Source of the DNA: Shewanella glacialimarina | GTDB lineage: Bacteria; Pseudomonadota; Gammaproteobacteria; Enterobacterales; Shewanellaceae | Assembly: GCF_020511155.1 (NCBI RefSeq) | Contig: NZ_CP041216.1 | Location: 1,736,001-1,800,000, forward strand | DNA length: 64,000 nt | Direction of reading: 5' to 3' | Translations under genes and position numbers: made by a program | Shown here: positions 28,947-37,819 of the stretch, piece after piece | Layout: every line of letters begins with the position of its first letter | How positions within the stretch are numbered: the stretch's first letter is position 1 | Notes under the pieces: model-generated | Databases searched by the model: none | Told to the model about the DNA's origin: nothing | The model's input: the letters and a program-made list of their open reading frames with translations, nothing else

Positions 28947-29190
28947 CAAGCACATAATGGACAATGGATGATGTTTTATAAGGATGTACACAATGAACCA
29001 AACACTTTTTAAGCTGGTAGTTTTAATAGTTACCAGTATGAGCGTTGCCAGTTATAGCCCTGAAGTCGCAGCTAAAACTGCAGTTAACACCGCAGCTAAA
29101 ACTACAGGGCAACAAACAGGTACCTGGGAAAACAAGGATGAAGACGGCGATGGCGTGCCAGATGAGCAAGACGATTATCCATTTGATGCC
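28947..29190. repeat. Direct repeat shared by paralogs B and C (copy 1)
   Basis: The upstream 46 bp plus the first 35 coding bases (28947-29027) match 31831-31911 with one mismatch. After a short diverged patch and a 24-bp insertion, high identity resumes through the WENKDEDGDG block to about 29190. This points to recent duplication or gene conversion. Confidence 0.85.
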
Positions 29191-31029
29191 ACCAAGTCTG
29201 AATACGAATTAGTGTATGAAAAAGAGTTTAACAATCATTTAGCGGTTGCAAACTCAATTAAAGATGGCGTGCCTTTCAGGGTTAATGGTGCCATCCAGCA
29301 TAAACTGGATATTGATCTATTCAAGTTTAATTCGGTTGGTCGTAAAGCGGAAACCGTTATTCTAAAGTCAGAAAATTCAGATTTTGCGCCTTATGTCACC
29401 ATACTCAACAAAAGCGGTGAATCACTGACTCCAGTGCCAACAAATTTCTCTCCAGTAGGACGGGTTCGTTATGCGGTTACTTTTACCTTAGCGATAGATG
29501 GGATTTATTATTTAGTTGTCAATGATCAGCAAAGACGCGGTGCACCTGAGTACAGTTATCAAGTACACGTTTTTGAAGATATTGATGTTGATGGTCTTGA
29601 TGACTCATTGGAGTCCGCTTATGGGTTTTCAAACTTCTCCATTGACACTGACAGAGACAGAATATTTGATGCAAATGAATTTTATGTCTATGAGTATGAT
29701 GATGTATTGGCACATGACATAGATAAAGACGGAGTACCCAACTGGCTTGATAATGATAGTGATGACGATGGCATCCTTGATCGAGTTGAAGGTATTTTCG
29801 ATTTCGATCACGACGGTTTTGCCAGCTTTGTAGACCTTGACTCCGACGGTAATGGCATAAATGACGATGTTGAAGTTAAAGACACAAGTATGGCTCCAAG
29901 AGATTTAGATAATGATCGCCTGTATGATTTCTTGGACGTGGATGATGACAATGATGGATGGTTGGATATTCATGATAACGACCCATTGAATGCACTGCGC
30001 GTTGCCATGCCAGGAGACACGGGTTATAAAAACATCGTTTATTTGTCATATATTTATAGTGGCGACGAGATACATGGGGTTCAAATTGCGGGCGAAGCGC
30101 ACAGCATTAGTGGCCATGGACTCACCGGCAGTGGATTTTTGGTATTTGATATGGGTAAAGCGGTTCCGCCCATAAACATGCCTGTAACGTCAAATAGCGC
30201 CGATAAAGTAAATTTCGTTATGCCAAGAGGCGCCGTTAACCTGTTTTTTGTTGCCGATGATTTTCGTTCAAATAAAGTGTTAATAAGTTATTCAGATGAA
30301 GACATTCCAATTTTCAACTCGCTGAATAATCCGTATGTTAGCGAAGGTGAACTTGTAGAGTTATCTGGAAAGCATTTTTTCGACGATACCAAGGTGATAA
30401 TTGGTGAGTTAATAATTGATCCCACTATACATTCATCATCAAAGCTGACATTTATTTTACCTTCAGGCCTGCCTTCAGAAATTGAAATTACGTTAAAAAA
30501 CAGTTATGGAAAAGGCAATAGCCGAATGATTAACGTTGGAAAAAGCGTCGTTGCAGATATCAATGCTGAAGTCATTAATAATGTTGATTTTATTAAGCTT
30601 TTTGTTGTTTCACTTCATTCACCAGCGACAGAGCCTAGCATGTTTAATTCGCAGGGAGTGACAGAGGTTATTGTTGGTTCTGGGCATGACGTTATCATCG
30701 TGATGTATCAAAACGAACAAGGTAAAAAATTGCCTTACTTTTATCGGACAGCATTTGGTGAGCAGGCGGGAGTGAGTCTCTCTCCGCTCGACAGAGCCAT
30801 TTCAGCCGCGTGGTATAAGTCTAGAATAAGAAAACGCGTTCCAGCCTCTAAATGGCTAGATATTTATGATGACATTGGTGATCTGCCTGAAGTAAAAAAA
30901 TTATCCAATTATATTTCTGGGCACTTGAGCAACCTTGAGTACACCGCTGACAGTCAATACTTAGCATTGGAGCAGGCGGCGGTAGTCGCTGTAACAGCAT
31001 TTGGTAAGACACTATCAGAAAAAAGATAA
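28993..31029 (+). CDS. Exported TSP3-repeat/IPT protein, paralog B
   Basis: The start at 28993 (MNQTLFKLVVLIVTSM) matches paralog C; an ATG three codons upstream is not conserved there. The protein has 678 residues: signal peptide, a short Ala/Thr linker (KTAVNTAAKTTGQQTG), WENKDEDGDGVPDEQDDYPF, a PPC-like domain (KLDIDLFKFNSVG), TSP3 repeats such as DIDKDGVPNWLDNDSDDDG, an IPT-like domain (VSEGELVELSGKHFF), then about 160 extra residues with a helical end containing two Tyr/Leu-rich helices. The C-terminal part is not recognised. A small secreted-protein gene follows 256 bp later. Confidence 0.85.
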   Translation: MNQTLFKLVVLIVTSMSVASYSPEVAAKTAVNTAAKTTGQQTGTWENKDEDGDGVPDEQDDYPFDATKSEYELVYEKEFNNHLAVANSIKDGVPFRVNGAIQHKLDIDLFKFNSVGRKAETVILKSENSDFAPYVTILNKSGESLTPVPTNFSPVGRVRYAVTFTLAIDGIYYLVVNDQQRRGAPEYSYQVHVFEDIDVDGLDDSLESAYGFSNFSIDTDRDRIFDANEFYVYEYDDVLAHDIDKDGVPNWLDNDSDDDGILDRVEGIFDFDHDGFASFVDLDSDGNGINDDVEVKDTSMAPRDLDNDRLYDFLDVDDDNDGWLDIHDNDPLNALRVAMPGDTGYKNIVYLSYIYSGDEIHGVQIAGEAHSISGHGLTGSGFLVFDMGKAVPPINMPVTSNSADKVNFVMPRGAVNLFFVADDFRSNKVLISYSDEDIPIFNSLNNPYVSEGELVELSGKHFFDDTKVIIGELIIDPTIHSSSKLTFILPSGLPSEIEITLKNSYGKGNSRMINVGKSVVADINAEVINNVDFIKLFVVSLHSPATEPSMFNSQGVTEVIVGSGHDVIIVMYQNEQGKKLPYFYRTAFGEQAGVSLSPLDRAISAAWYKSRIRKRVPASKWLDIYDDIGDLPEVKKLSNYISGHLSNLEYTADSQYLALEQAAVVAVTAFGKTLSEKR

Positions 31030-31285
31030 ACTAGGTTCACTTATGGCAACTTAAGGACAACGTTGGGCGGCGATGAATAAACTTATTGATCACGCCTTTT
31101 AGGGAAGAAAAAGCCACACAATGATATGTGTCACCCTTCTCCTAGAAAGTTTACCCTGACAAAACTAATTAAAACTAATTAAAACTATTCAACTGATTAG
31201 GGTTAGGTGAACTTTAGGCGGAAATACAGAAAAATCGCAAATTAATGCATTCATCTATTTTTATCGATTAAAGGAGAGACAGTTC

Positions 31286-31723
31286 ATGCTTAAAAATACA
31301 CTCATTTTGGGACTCATAGGTCTGTTACCTGTTTTTACCGTACAGGCGGAAAGCTATGAGGCGCTCAACCAAAAATGCATTGCGCTGCAAAAAGAGATTA
31401 TTGCTGGCGATTTAGAGGCCGTGCTTACCTATTATCCTCCAGTGGCGAAAGAAGATGAAAAGCAATTTGCGTTTTTCAAAAAATATATGGGCAAAAGAAT
31501 GAAGAGTCGTGGACGTTACAGAACAGAAGAGATTTCATCCGTGGAGATATTAAGCTCCGAGGAGGTAGCCATTATTGAAAGCGATCGTGAACTGCCCTTT
31601 GATATTGTCAAAAAAGTGCTGGTATTGCCCAAGATTGAGTTTGAAGATGGTCCCATCTTTAAGCCTGCCTGCCACTTTGTGCAAGAGAAAGCTTCCGGAA
31701 ATTGGTACATGACCAATATATAA
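31286..31723 (+). CDS. Small secreted protein s1
   Basis: The 145 residues start behind AAGGAGAGACAGTTC. A signal peptide (MLKNTLILGLIGLLPVFTVQA) leaves about 125 mature residues with only two cysteines, one near the mature N-terminus (LNQKCIALQKEI) and one near the C-terminus (PACHFVQEKASGNWYM), probably disulfide-bonded. It is related to s2 (33935) and s3 (35550): all keep an early Cys, a GDLEAVLTYY-like segment and a Cys-x-Phe...Trp-aromatic end. The fold resembles small helix-sheet proteins such as the NTF2/DUF4878 type, but I cannot name the family. Confidence 0.75.
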   Translation: MLKNTLILGLIGLLPVFTVQAESYEALNQKCIALQKEIIAGDLEAVLTYYPPVAKEDEKQFAFFKKYMGKRMKSRGRYRTEEISSVEILSSEEVAIIESDRELPFDIVKKVLVLPKIEFEDGPIFKPACHFVQEKASGNWYMTNI

Positions 31724-31830
31724 GCTAACACTTCAGCCTGAATCGGCCTTAGTTTCAGCTGGGGATACTGAAACTAAATATCCAAAAGTGAATAAATAAT
31801 ATGTAAAGTGGCCTGCGCGCCGCTTTTGAC

Positions 31831-32049
31831 CAAGCACATAATGGACAATGGATGATGTTTTATAAGGATGTAAACAATGAACCAAACACTTTTTAAGCTG
31901 GTAGTTTTAATGCTAATCAGTCTGAGTCTTACCAGTTATAGCCCTGAAGTCGCAGCTAAAACTACAGGACAACAAACAGGCACCTGGGAAAATAAAGATG
32001 AAGACGGCGATGGCGTGCCAGATGAGCAAGACGATTATCCGTTCGATGC
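31831..32049. repeat. Direct repeat shared by paralogs B and C (copy 2)
   Basis: This is the counterpart of 28947-29190, lacking the 24-bp linker insertion. The ribosome-site context TATAAGGATG and the first 12 codons are almost identical. Confidence 0.85.
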
Positions 32050-33868
32050 GGCTAAAAGTGAATTTTTCACACTGCAAGAAAGTGAGCAAAATAACCTTGT
32101 TGAAACCGCTGATGACGTAGCGGGACATTTCCCTTTTCGTATTTTAGGCACATTGCCCAACTCAGGTGATACCGATGTGTTTAAAATTACATTCCCAACA
32201 GAGCTAATTTCGCCAGAAGATAGGTTAAGTATTATTATTTTATCGAGTAATAATAACTTTAATCCTACGGCAAATTTATTCGATAAAAATGGCTCTCAAC
32301 TCGTTACATACCGTGAAGACAATATTAAACCTGTTAATGGCTTTAAATATCATTTTATCTATTTCCCCAACGGTAATACCACTGCGTATTTAAGTATTTC
32401 TTCATTAAGGCAAGTGGGGGATGCGTCATATACAGCGCAAGTGTCGATAGATAGTGACTCTGATGGTGTGTCAGACATAACAGAAATAGCGTTAGGTATG
32501 AACCTACATGCCGCCGATACTGATAATGACGGTATTAAGGATAGTTACGAGTATTATGTTTACAGAAATGGTCAATTAAATACTGACGTCGATAACGACG
32601 GAATTGCTAACTTTTTAGATGATGACTCCGATAACGATGGCTTGCCAGATTGGCTTGAGTCATTCACTGATGCTGATAAAGATAGCCTGGGTAATTTTGT
32701 TGATACAGACAGTGATGGTAATAATATTATCGATGCTGTTGAAGCAATTAACATGGGCATACCGGTAGACACCGATGCCGATAATACACCTGATTATATT
32801 GATTTAGATGATGATGCAGACGACATTTTTGATATTTATGATAGTAACAGGCTTGTTCAAGTTGCTGAGTCAGATTCTAATGCTACAAAATTTAAGTTAT
32901 ATGGCGTAAGTACCATTTTAACTGAGCAGACGCAGCTTTCGGGGCAATCAATACAAGGGCAAACTATTTCACTATCGGGTACATTTGCAAACAATACCGA
33001 ATATACCCTTGTATTACGTATTGGTGATGAGCTGTTTAATCAAAAAGTGGTGAGTGATAACCATGGAAAACTGAGGTTAAAAATACCGCCACTGAGTATT
33101 CTTCAAACGAGTAGTCTTGCAAGCAGTGTGTTTGTCTATTCATCTATGGATACACAGACTAATACCAGTCAATTCGAGTTATTAGCGCCTGAAGTGCCCA
33201 TTATCACTGAATTTGATAATCGAACCTATGCTAAAGGAGAGGTGATTAGATTCAAAGGTTGGAACTTTAACTACAATACTTCGGCATGGTTCGGTGATAT
33301 CAATGTTAAAAGTCATTCCCTTTCTAACAGCAAAGAAATTGAATTTAAAATTCCACATGAGATAAGCCAGTTTTCTGTTCAGTTACAAAATGGATGGGGT
33401 AAGGGCAATAGTCATCGACTAAAAATAAAAAATGAATTTTCAATACGCTTATCTGTACCCAAAGCTTTGTCAAGTCAGTATGACCGTTTGTACTATCGTG
33501 ATGCTGGCGGCAATGTGAAAGATCTCAATGCCTCTGGGGTAACGGTAGTGGATCTTCCAGCGCTAAACGACCCATTGCTAACCCTGTATGTAAAGAAAGA
33601 CGCTGAATACATAAAGTTGTATGCATTACCTATTCAAGGTAATGATATTCAGACCGTTTCTTTGGATACGACACTGTTTGCATGGTTGACATATGGCCAC
33701 CCTAAACTGACGCTTGAGTCGATGAAAACAAACCCGTCATACCCTGCGCTATATGATTATGTGTATAGCCAATTACAACAAGATATCTACTTCTTTAGTT
33801 TTGCTGATGCAAACGCACAAAATGCGTTTTTCGAAAAGCTACGGGCTTTTGGCAATGATATTAAATAA
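31877..33868 (+). CDS. Exported TSP3-repeat/IPT protein, paralog C
   Basis: The 663 residues have a signal peptide nearly identical to that of B (MNQTLFKLVVLMLISLSL), then WENKDEDGDGVPDEQDDYPF. A PPC-like domain (SGDTDVFKITFPTELI) follows, then TSP3 repeats (about 195-320, for example DTDNDGIKDSYEYYV and DVDNDGIANFLDDDSDNDG). An internal beta domain and an IPT-like domain (YAKGEVIRFKGWNFN) come next. The C-terminal 140 residues differ from those of B but share a Leu/Tyr-rich helical end. It is followed 66 bp later by s2. Probably periplasmic or surface-exposed and calcium-stabilised; function unknown. Confidence 0.85.
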   Translation: MNQTLFKLVVLMLISLSLTSYSPEVAAKTTGQQTGTWENKDEDGDGVPDEQDDYPFDAAKSEFFTLQESEQNNLVETADDVAGHFPFRILGTLPNSGDTDVFKITFPTELISPEDRLSIIILSSNNNFNPTANLFDKNGSQLVTYREDNIKPVNGFKYHFIYFPNGNTTAYLSISSLRQVGDASYTAQVSIDSDSDGVSDITEIALGMNLHAADTDNDGIKDSYEYYVYRNGQLNTDVDNDGIANFLDDDSDNDGLPDWLESFTDADKDSLGNFVDTDSDGNNIIDAVEAINMGIPVDTDADNTPDYIDLDDDADDIFDIYDSNRLVQVAESDSNATKFKLYGVSTILTEQTQLSGQSIQGQTISLSGTFANNTEYTLVLRIGDELFNQKVVSDNHGKLRLKIPPLSILQTSSLASSVFVYSSMDTQTNTSQFELLAPEVPIITEFDNRTYAKGEVIRFKGWNFNYNTSAWFGDINVKSHSLSNSKEIEFKIPHEISQFSVQLQNGWGKGNSHRLKIKNEFSIRLSVPKALSSQYDRLYYRDAGGNVKDLNASGVTVVDLPALNDPLLTLYVKKDAEYIKLYALPIQGNDIQTVSLDTTLFAWLTYGHPKLTLESMKTNPSYPALYDYVYSQLQQDIYFFSFADANAQNAFFEKLRAFGNDIK

Positions 33869-33934
33869 CAGCATGGTTTACTTTGCTTTTTTAAAAAATA
33901 GATACCGGAGTATATAAGTTAAATGGAGATTAAT

Positions 33935-34378
33935 ATGAGATCAGTAGCAAGCCTTATAACACTAAGTAGCATGATGCTATTCAGTACTTCAGCGAGTGCC
34001 TTGGAGCGCTTCGCGGGGATTGAAGATGGCTCAGATGCGAACCTAAAGGCCGTCTGCCAAGACTATATGGTTAATAGTTATTTGAAAAATGATCCTGAGA
34101 TTTTTTTCCATTTATTGCCTAAATCAATGGTGAGCCGTGCAGAAAGATTGGAGAAAAAATGGTATGAAGGCCATTTAAAACGCTTTGGTGCTGAGTCGTT
34201 AACTGAGTATGAACTTTTTGATATGAAGGATGAAGTTGAAAAATCAGAATATAAAGGTCATCCAGTTAAAAGCATAAGCATAAAATATCAAGCGGGTGTT
34301 ATGAAGCGTTATAGACGTAGTTCGTGCTCTTTTGAACAATTTGAAGATAATCGCTGGTACCTTGCCCAAAAACCTTAG
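33935..34378 (+). CDS. Small secreted protein s2
   Basis: The ATG at 33935, preceded by GGAGATTAAT, is preferred to one four codons upstream. The 147 residues have a signal peptide (to about ASALE) and mature cysteines in LKAVCQDYMVN and SSCSFEQFEDNRWYLAQ, the same placement as in s1 and s3. The mid part (KKWYEGHLKRFGAESLTEYEL) is charged. It lies between paralog C and a membrane protein, and a hairpin follows. Family not recognised. Confidence 0.75.
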   Translation: MRSVASLITLSSMMLFSTSASALERFAGIEDGSDANLKAVCQDYMVNSYLKNDPEIFFHLLPKSMVSRAERLEKKWYEGHLKRFGAESLTEYELFDMKDEVEKSEYKGHPVKSISIKYQAGVMKRYRRSSCSFEQFEDNRWYLAQKP

Positions 34379-34388
34379 CTAAGTAAAC

Positions 34389-34418
34389 AAGCCCTATTGT
34401 TAAATCAATAGGGCTTTG
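34389..34418 (+). terminator. Terminator-like hairpin after s2
   Basis: The arms AAGCCCTATTG and CAATAGGGCTT (loop TTAAAT) are followed by TGCTTTTTTAA. It probably ends the C-s2 transcript. Confidence 0.8.
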
Positions 34419-34452
34419 CTTTTTTAATGCCTAAAGCATATTAAAGGGATTT

Positions 34453-35484
34453 ATGAGTTATAAAATTTGTAAGCAGACAGATGATTGCATTGTGCTGCAA
34501 GATACTGGTGGCATCATCGATTTTATTTTTGGAATAGTGTTGGCGTCACTTGGCGCAGGGGTTATATATTTAGGTTGGTTTGGTTATCAAGATACGGGCG
34601 AGCTACTCATGCCACTTATTATTGCCCTTGTCGGTTGTTGTTTTTTCTTCCCCGTATTTAAAGTTAACCGATTAGTTATTGATGCTGTAAATAAAAAAAT
34701 CATTAAAACCAAGTCTTGGTTTGGCATTACCACCAATAAGGAGGTTGTCACTAATCGCAGTTTATCTTTACTGGAAATGTCAGGTTTCACCAGCGGTGAA
34801 GTTGAGGCGTTTTTTGATAGCACTGAGCGGGCTAGACATCATTACAGCCTTAAATTCTACAGCTACCCAGAGTGGAACCTTTTGATTAGAAGTTTTCCAA
34901 CTATGCTCGATATTGCGTTGTTTATTGAGCAACATTTTGATACCGAATTAGCCTTGGTCGTGCAGCATAAAAGACATAAGTTTAGCGCCAAAGGGCTATT
35001 GAAAAACCATCAAAAAACGCCATTACCTAATGACTCAATCATTAAAGAAACGGGGTTTCAACAGTTAACCATATCAGCTGCAAAGGGAGGAGTAATTGGA
35101 CAGAGAATTGTGGCTGTTAGTATTATCTTTTGGGCAGTAATGACCAGCGTATTTTTGTTGTATTTGTCTGAGATGGAAGGTTTTATATACATCCCTTTTG
35201 CCGTTCAGCAGTTAATAGCATTCATCATTGTGAGTGGTCTTAGTTATATTAGTATTAATAGCAGCGTATCGACTCGCTTGAAGATTGACCATGGTAATTT
35301 GATTGTGAAAACAAGCGTATTTGGTGTAAGAAAATACCCATTATCTGAAGTGATTGGTGTGGTTAATGTGGCTAAAATAACTTATTTGATAACACGTCAA
35401 GGCTCAGAGCAACTCGCTTATAAAATACCGACAAAATATAGTTATGCCATTCACAGCTGGTTAATGTCATACCTTAAACGCTAA
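34453..35484 (+). CDS. Membrane protein M1 with duplicated 2TM-plus-PH-like halves
   Basis: The 343 residues contain two similar halves. Each half has two hydrophobic helices (IDFIFGIVLASLGAGVIYLG with LLMPLIIALVGCCFFFPVF; and VAVSIIFWAVMTSVFLLYL with AVQQLIAFIIVSGLSYI), followed by a beta-rich segment. The beta segments align: RLVIDAVNKKIIKTKSWFG and RLKIDHGNLIVKTSVFG. This is the layout of bacterial PH-like (bPH) membrane proteins, inserted in the inner membrane with the beta domains in the cytosol. It starts 74 bp after s2. Function is unknown; M2 has a related layout. Confidence 0.75.
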   Translation: MSYKICKQTDDCIVLQDTGGIIDFIFGIVLASLGAGVIYLGWFGYQDTGELLMPLIIALVGCCFFFPVFKVNRLVIDAVNKKIIKTKSWFGITTNKEVVTNRSLSLLEMSGFTSGEVEAFFDSTERARHHYSLKFYSYPEWNLLIRSFPTMLDIALFIEQHFDTELALVVQHKRHKFSAKGLLKNHQKTPLPNDSIIKETGFQQLTISAAKGGVIGQRIVAVSIIFWAVMTSVFLLYLSEMEGFIYIPFAVQQLIAFIIVSGLSYISINSSVSTRLKIDHGNLIVKTSVFGVRKYPLSEVIGVVNVAKITYLITRQGSEQLAYKIPTKYSYAIHSWLMSYLKR

Positions 35485-35549
35485 ACAAAGGGTCTAAGTT
35501 TGGCGATATTAAACAAGCCGTAATTGATTAACATAAAAAGGACATTAGG

Positions 35550-35981
35550 TTGAATAAATTATTTTTTATAGTGGTATTTGTATTGCTCAATAGCAGTGTT
35601 GCAGAAGCTCAGTTTGATGAAGATTTACAGAAAAGATGCGTTAACATTGTCAATGATAAGCTGGTAGGGGATGTAGAGTCATTAATTCAATATTATTATC
35701 CTAAAACCAGAAGTAATCCTAAATTTGTTGATTTCTATATAAAAAGACAAGCCAAACACGCTAGAAGAATTGCGGAAAAAGGAGTTGCAGATAGTGTGAC
35801 TGTCGTCGAGATGAACGAGCTGCCTAATCCAGCAAGCGACAGTAAGCATGCTGGATTTAATATTGTTGAACAACGCTCAATTCTAACTCATGTTAAGTTT
35901 TCTAAACAGGAGCGACCTGTAAGCTATGAATGTCAATTTGGTCGTGAAAAAGAGTCTAATGAATGGTTTATGTTTAATTAG
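35550..35981 (+). CDS. Small secreted protein s3 (TTG start)
   Basis: The 143 residues begin at a TTG preceded by AAAAGGACATTAGG. Signal peptide MNKLFFIVVFVLLNSSVAEA, then LQKRCVNIVNDKLVGDVESL and a YYYPKTRSNPKFVDFYIKRQ segment that mirrors s1 (YYPP...FAFFKKYMGKRM). The second cysteine is in VSYECQFGREKESNEWFMF. It is clearly the closest relative of s1. It lies between the two membrane-protein genes and is probably cotranscribed with them. Confidence 0.72.
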   Translation: MNKLFFIVVFVLLNSSVAEAQFDEDLQKRCVNIVNDKLVGDVESLIQYYYPKTRSNPKFVDFYIKRQAKHARRIAEKGVADSVTVVEMNELPNPASDSKHAGFNIVEQRSILTHVKFSKQERPVSYECQFGREKESNEWFMFN

Positions 35982-36070
35982 ATTTAGTTTTTAGATGATA
36001 AAAACAAACTAAAACGACTAACTTGTTAACCGTTTTTATATTTTTAACGACAAGACTACAGTGATTTTTT

Positions 36071-36733
36071 ATGCCTTGGATAGCAAACAAGCTCCGAAAA
36101 TTTAACAACACTTCCTCTTTATCAGACCAATTGGCACAACAGCATAAGGTTGTTTTAACATCAAATAGAATAGTGTGGCCCTTATCTAACTTCACTTGGA
36201 CGCTATTTTTGCTGTGTTTAGTGGGTATTCCATTGGGGTTATTAGCATTGGATTATTATCAATATGTATTAGAGGCGACCTTTACTGCATTAGCCATCAT
36301 TCTGGTTAGCCATTTTATGCTTCATTTTATTCTTTATTCTAACAAAGGTTTGAAAGCAACCTTAACAAAAGAGGCCATTGAATTACCGACGGCATTAATG
36401 GGGCGGCATTCGACAGGATATGTGCCATTTAGTCGAATTGAAGAAATTTGTATTCAACGTTTTTATCATATTTACCGCTATGTCAAACCCAGCGCCATTT
36501 TTAACTCGTCCGCCAAGGGCGAGATATACACCCACGCGCGTCTAATATTAAACAATGGCGAAGTGGTTAATTTATCTCGGGTAAACGTAATAGCATTACC
36601 TGAGCTTATCGAATACATACAGCAGCGTTATTCTCCAAAAATCAGTTATCGTTATCCAATACCTCTGACATTTCTAGGTGGGATGTTCCTGTTATATATC
36701 GTATTGCTTACCTCACATATTATGATGACTTAA
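36071..36733 (+). CDS. Membrane protein M2 with PH-like domain
   Basis: The 220 residues carry two helices (FTWTLFLLCLVGIPLGLLAL and LEATFTALAIILVSHFMLHFIL), a beta-rich PH-like domain (about 95-190, LKATLTKEAIELPTALMG and RLILNNGEVVNLSRVNV) and a third helix at the C-terminus (IPLTFLGGMFLLYIVLL). It resembles one half of M1 plus an extra helix. It lies 90 bp after s3. Function unknown. Confidence 0.72.
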   Translation: MPWIANKLRKFNNTSSLSDQLAQQHKVVLTSNRIVWPLSNFTWTLFLLCLVGIPLGLLALDYYQYVLEATFTALAIILVSHFMLHFILYSNKGLKATLTKEAIELPTALMGRHSTGYVPFSRIEEICIQRFYHIYRYVKPSAIFNSSAKGEIYTHARLILNNGEVVNLSRVNVIALPELIEYIQQRYSPKISYRYPIPLTFLGGMFLLYIVLLTSHIMMT

Positions 36734-37808
36734 GTGTTTGACTGGGCAAAATCTCTGCTTGGTATTGTTATGCCAGAACCGCTCGTTTGTAATGCACTGT
36801 AGTCAACGGTAGTCAATAGCGGGGGAGAGTGATTTAACTCAGGTTTGGTAAGGTGAACTGTGCGGATGCAAGCACCTTTTAGATTGTTATTAAGGTAAAG
36901 ATGAGCTTGGAATAACATCAGTAAAAATTGAAAAAATGGATTTATATAGGGATATAGGCAATGAAACTTAATGCACTTTGGTTAGCAATATTGTTAGCTG
37001 CAAACTTAGGAATGAGTGGTTGTAATCGTGATTTAGCTGAGGGTGTGCAGCAACCGGAAACTCCTACTACTGCAATTGATTCTATAGAGGCAGTTGTTTC
37101 ACCAAATCAAGTGGTTCAATCAGATCTAGGTAGGCTTATTGGTAGCTGGGAAAACAAGGATGAAGACGGTGATGGCGTGCTCGATGAACAAGATGACTAT
37201 CCATTTGATGCGAGTAAGAGTAAATATCCGCTATTCATCGAACAGGAACCGAACGATTACCCTGGCATCGCTACGCGGATAGAAATTGATCAAGGGGTTA
37301 GAGTACAAGGGGTCATAAGTTCTGAATTGGACAAAGGTGATCTGTTTAAGTTTGTAACAACTGAGCTTAAACAATACACAGCTGTTTTCAAAACTTCATC
37401 AGCGAGATTTAAACCACAAGTGTACGTTTCAAACGCTGACGGACTAGTGATTGGTGCAATATTCTTATATAAGTACACTAAACCGAATGTGTACGTGGTT
37501 AATTTTCCTATTTACGACGCAGGTACTTATCAACTGAGTTTAATCGATGACAATTTTGCTGGGGGGCCTGACCTCTCGTACGAAATTGTATTTTTTAATG
37601 ACACTGATGTTGATTCATTCGATGACATGAAAGAGCGTGCATTAGGTTCTGATTTACTTGAAAACGATATGGATCAAGACAAGATACTTGATGGTTTAGA
37701 GTTCATTTTTGGTATGCAGAATTCAACGATTGATCAAGATAATGATGAACAGCCCAATTGGCTTGACTCAGACTCTGACGGCGATGGTATTTCAGATTTG
37801 ATTGAAGG

Positions 37809-37811
37809 CAG
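37809..37811. repeat. 3-bp target duplication, left copy (CAG)
   Basis: The left CAG flanks the element at 37812; the matching copy is at 39042-39044. Three-base duplications are usual for the IS3 family. Confidence 0.8.
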
Positions 37812-37819
37812 TGTTCTGG

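Noticed and set aside
29519..29811. Reading frames on the opposite strand within paralog B
   Set aside because: They arise from the biased Asp/His/Ile codon use of the repeat region and have no start context or family resemblance.
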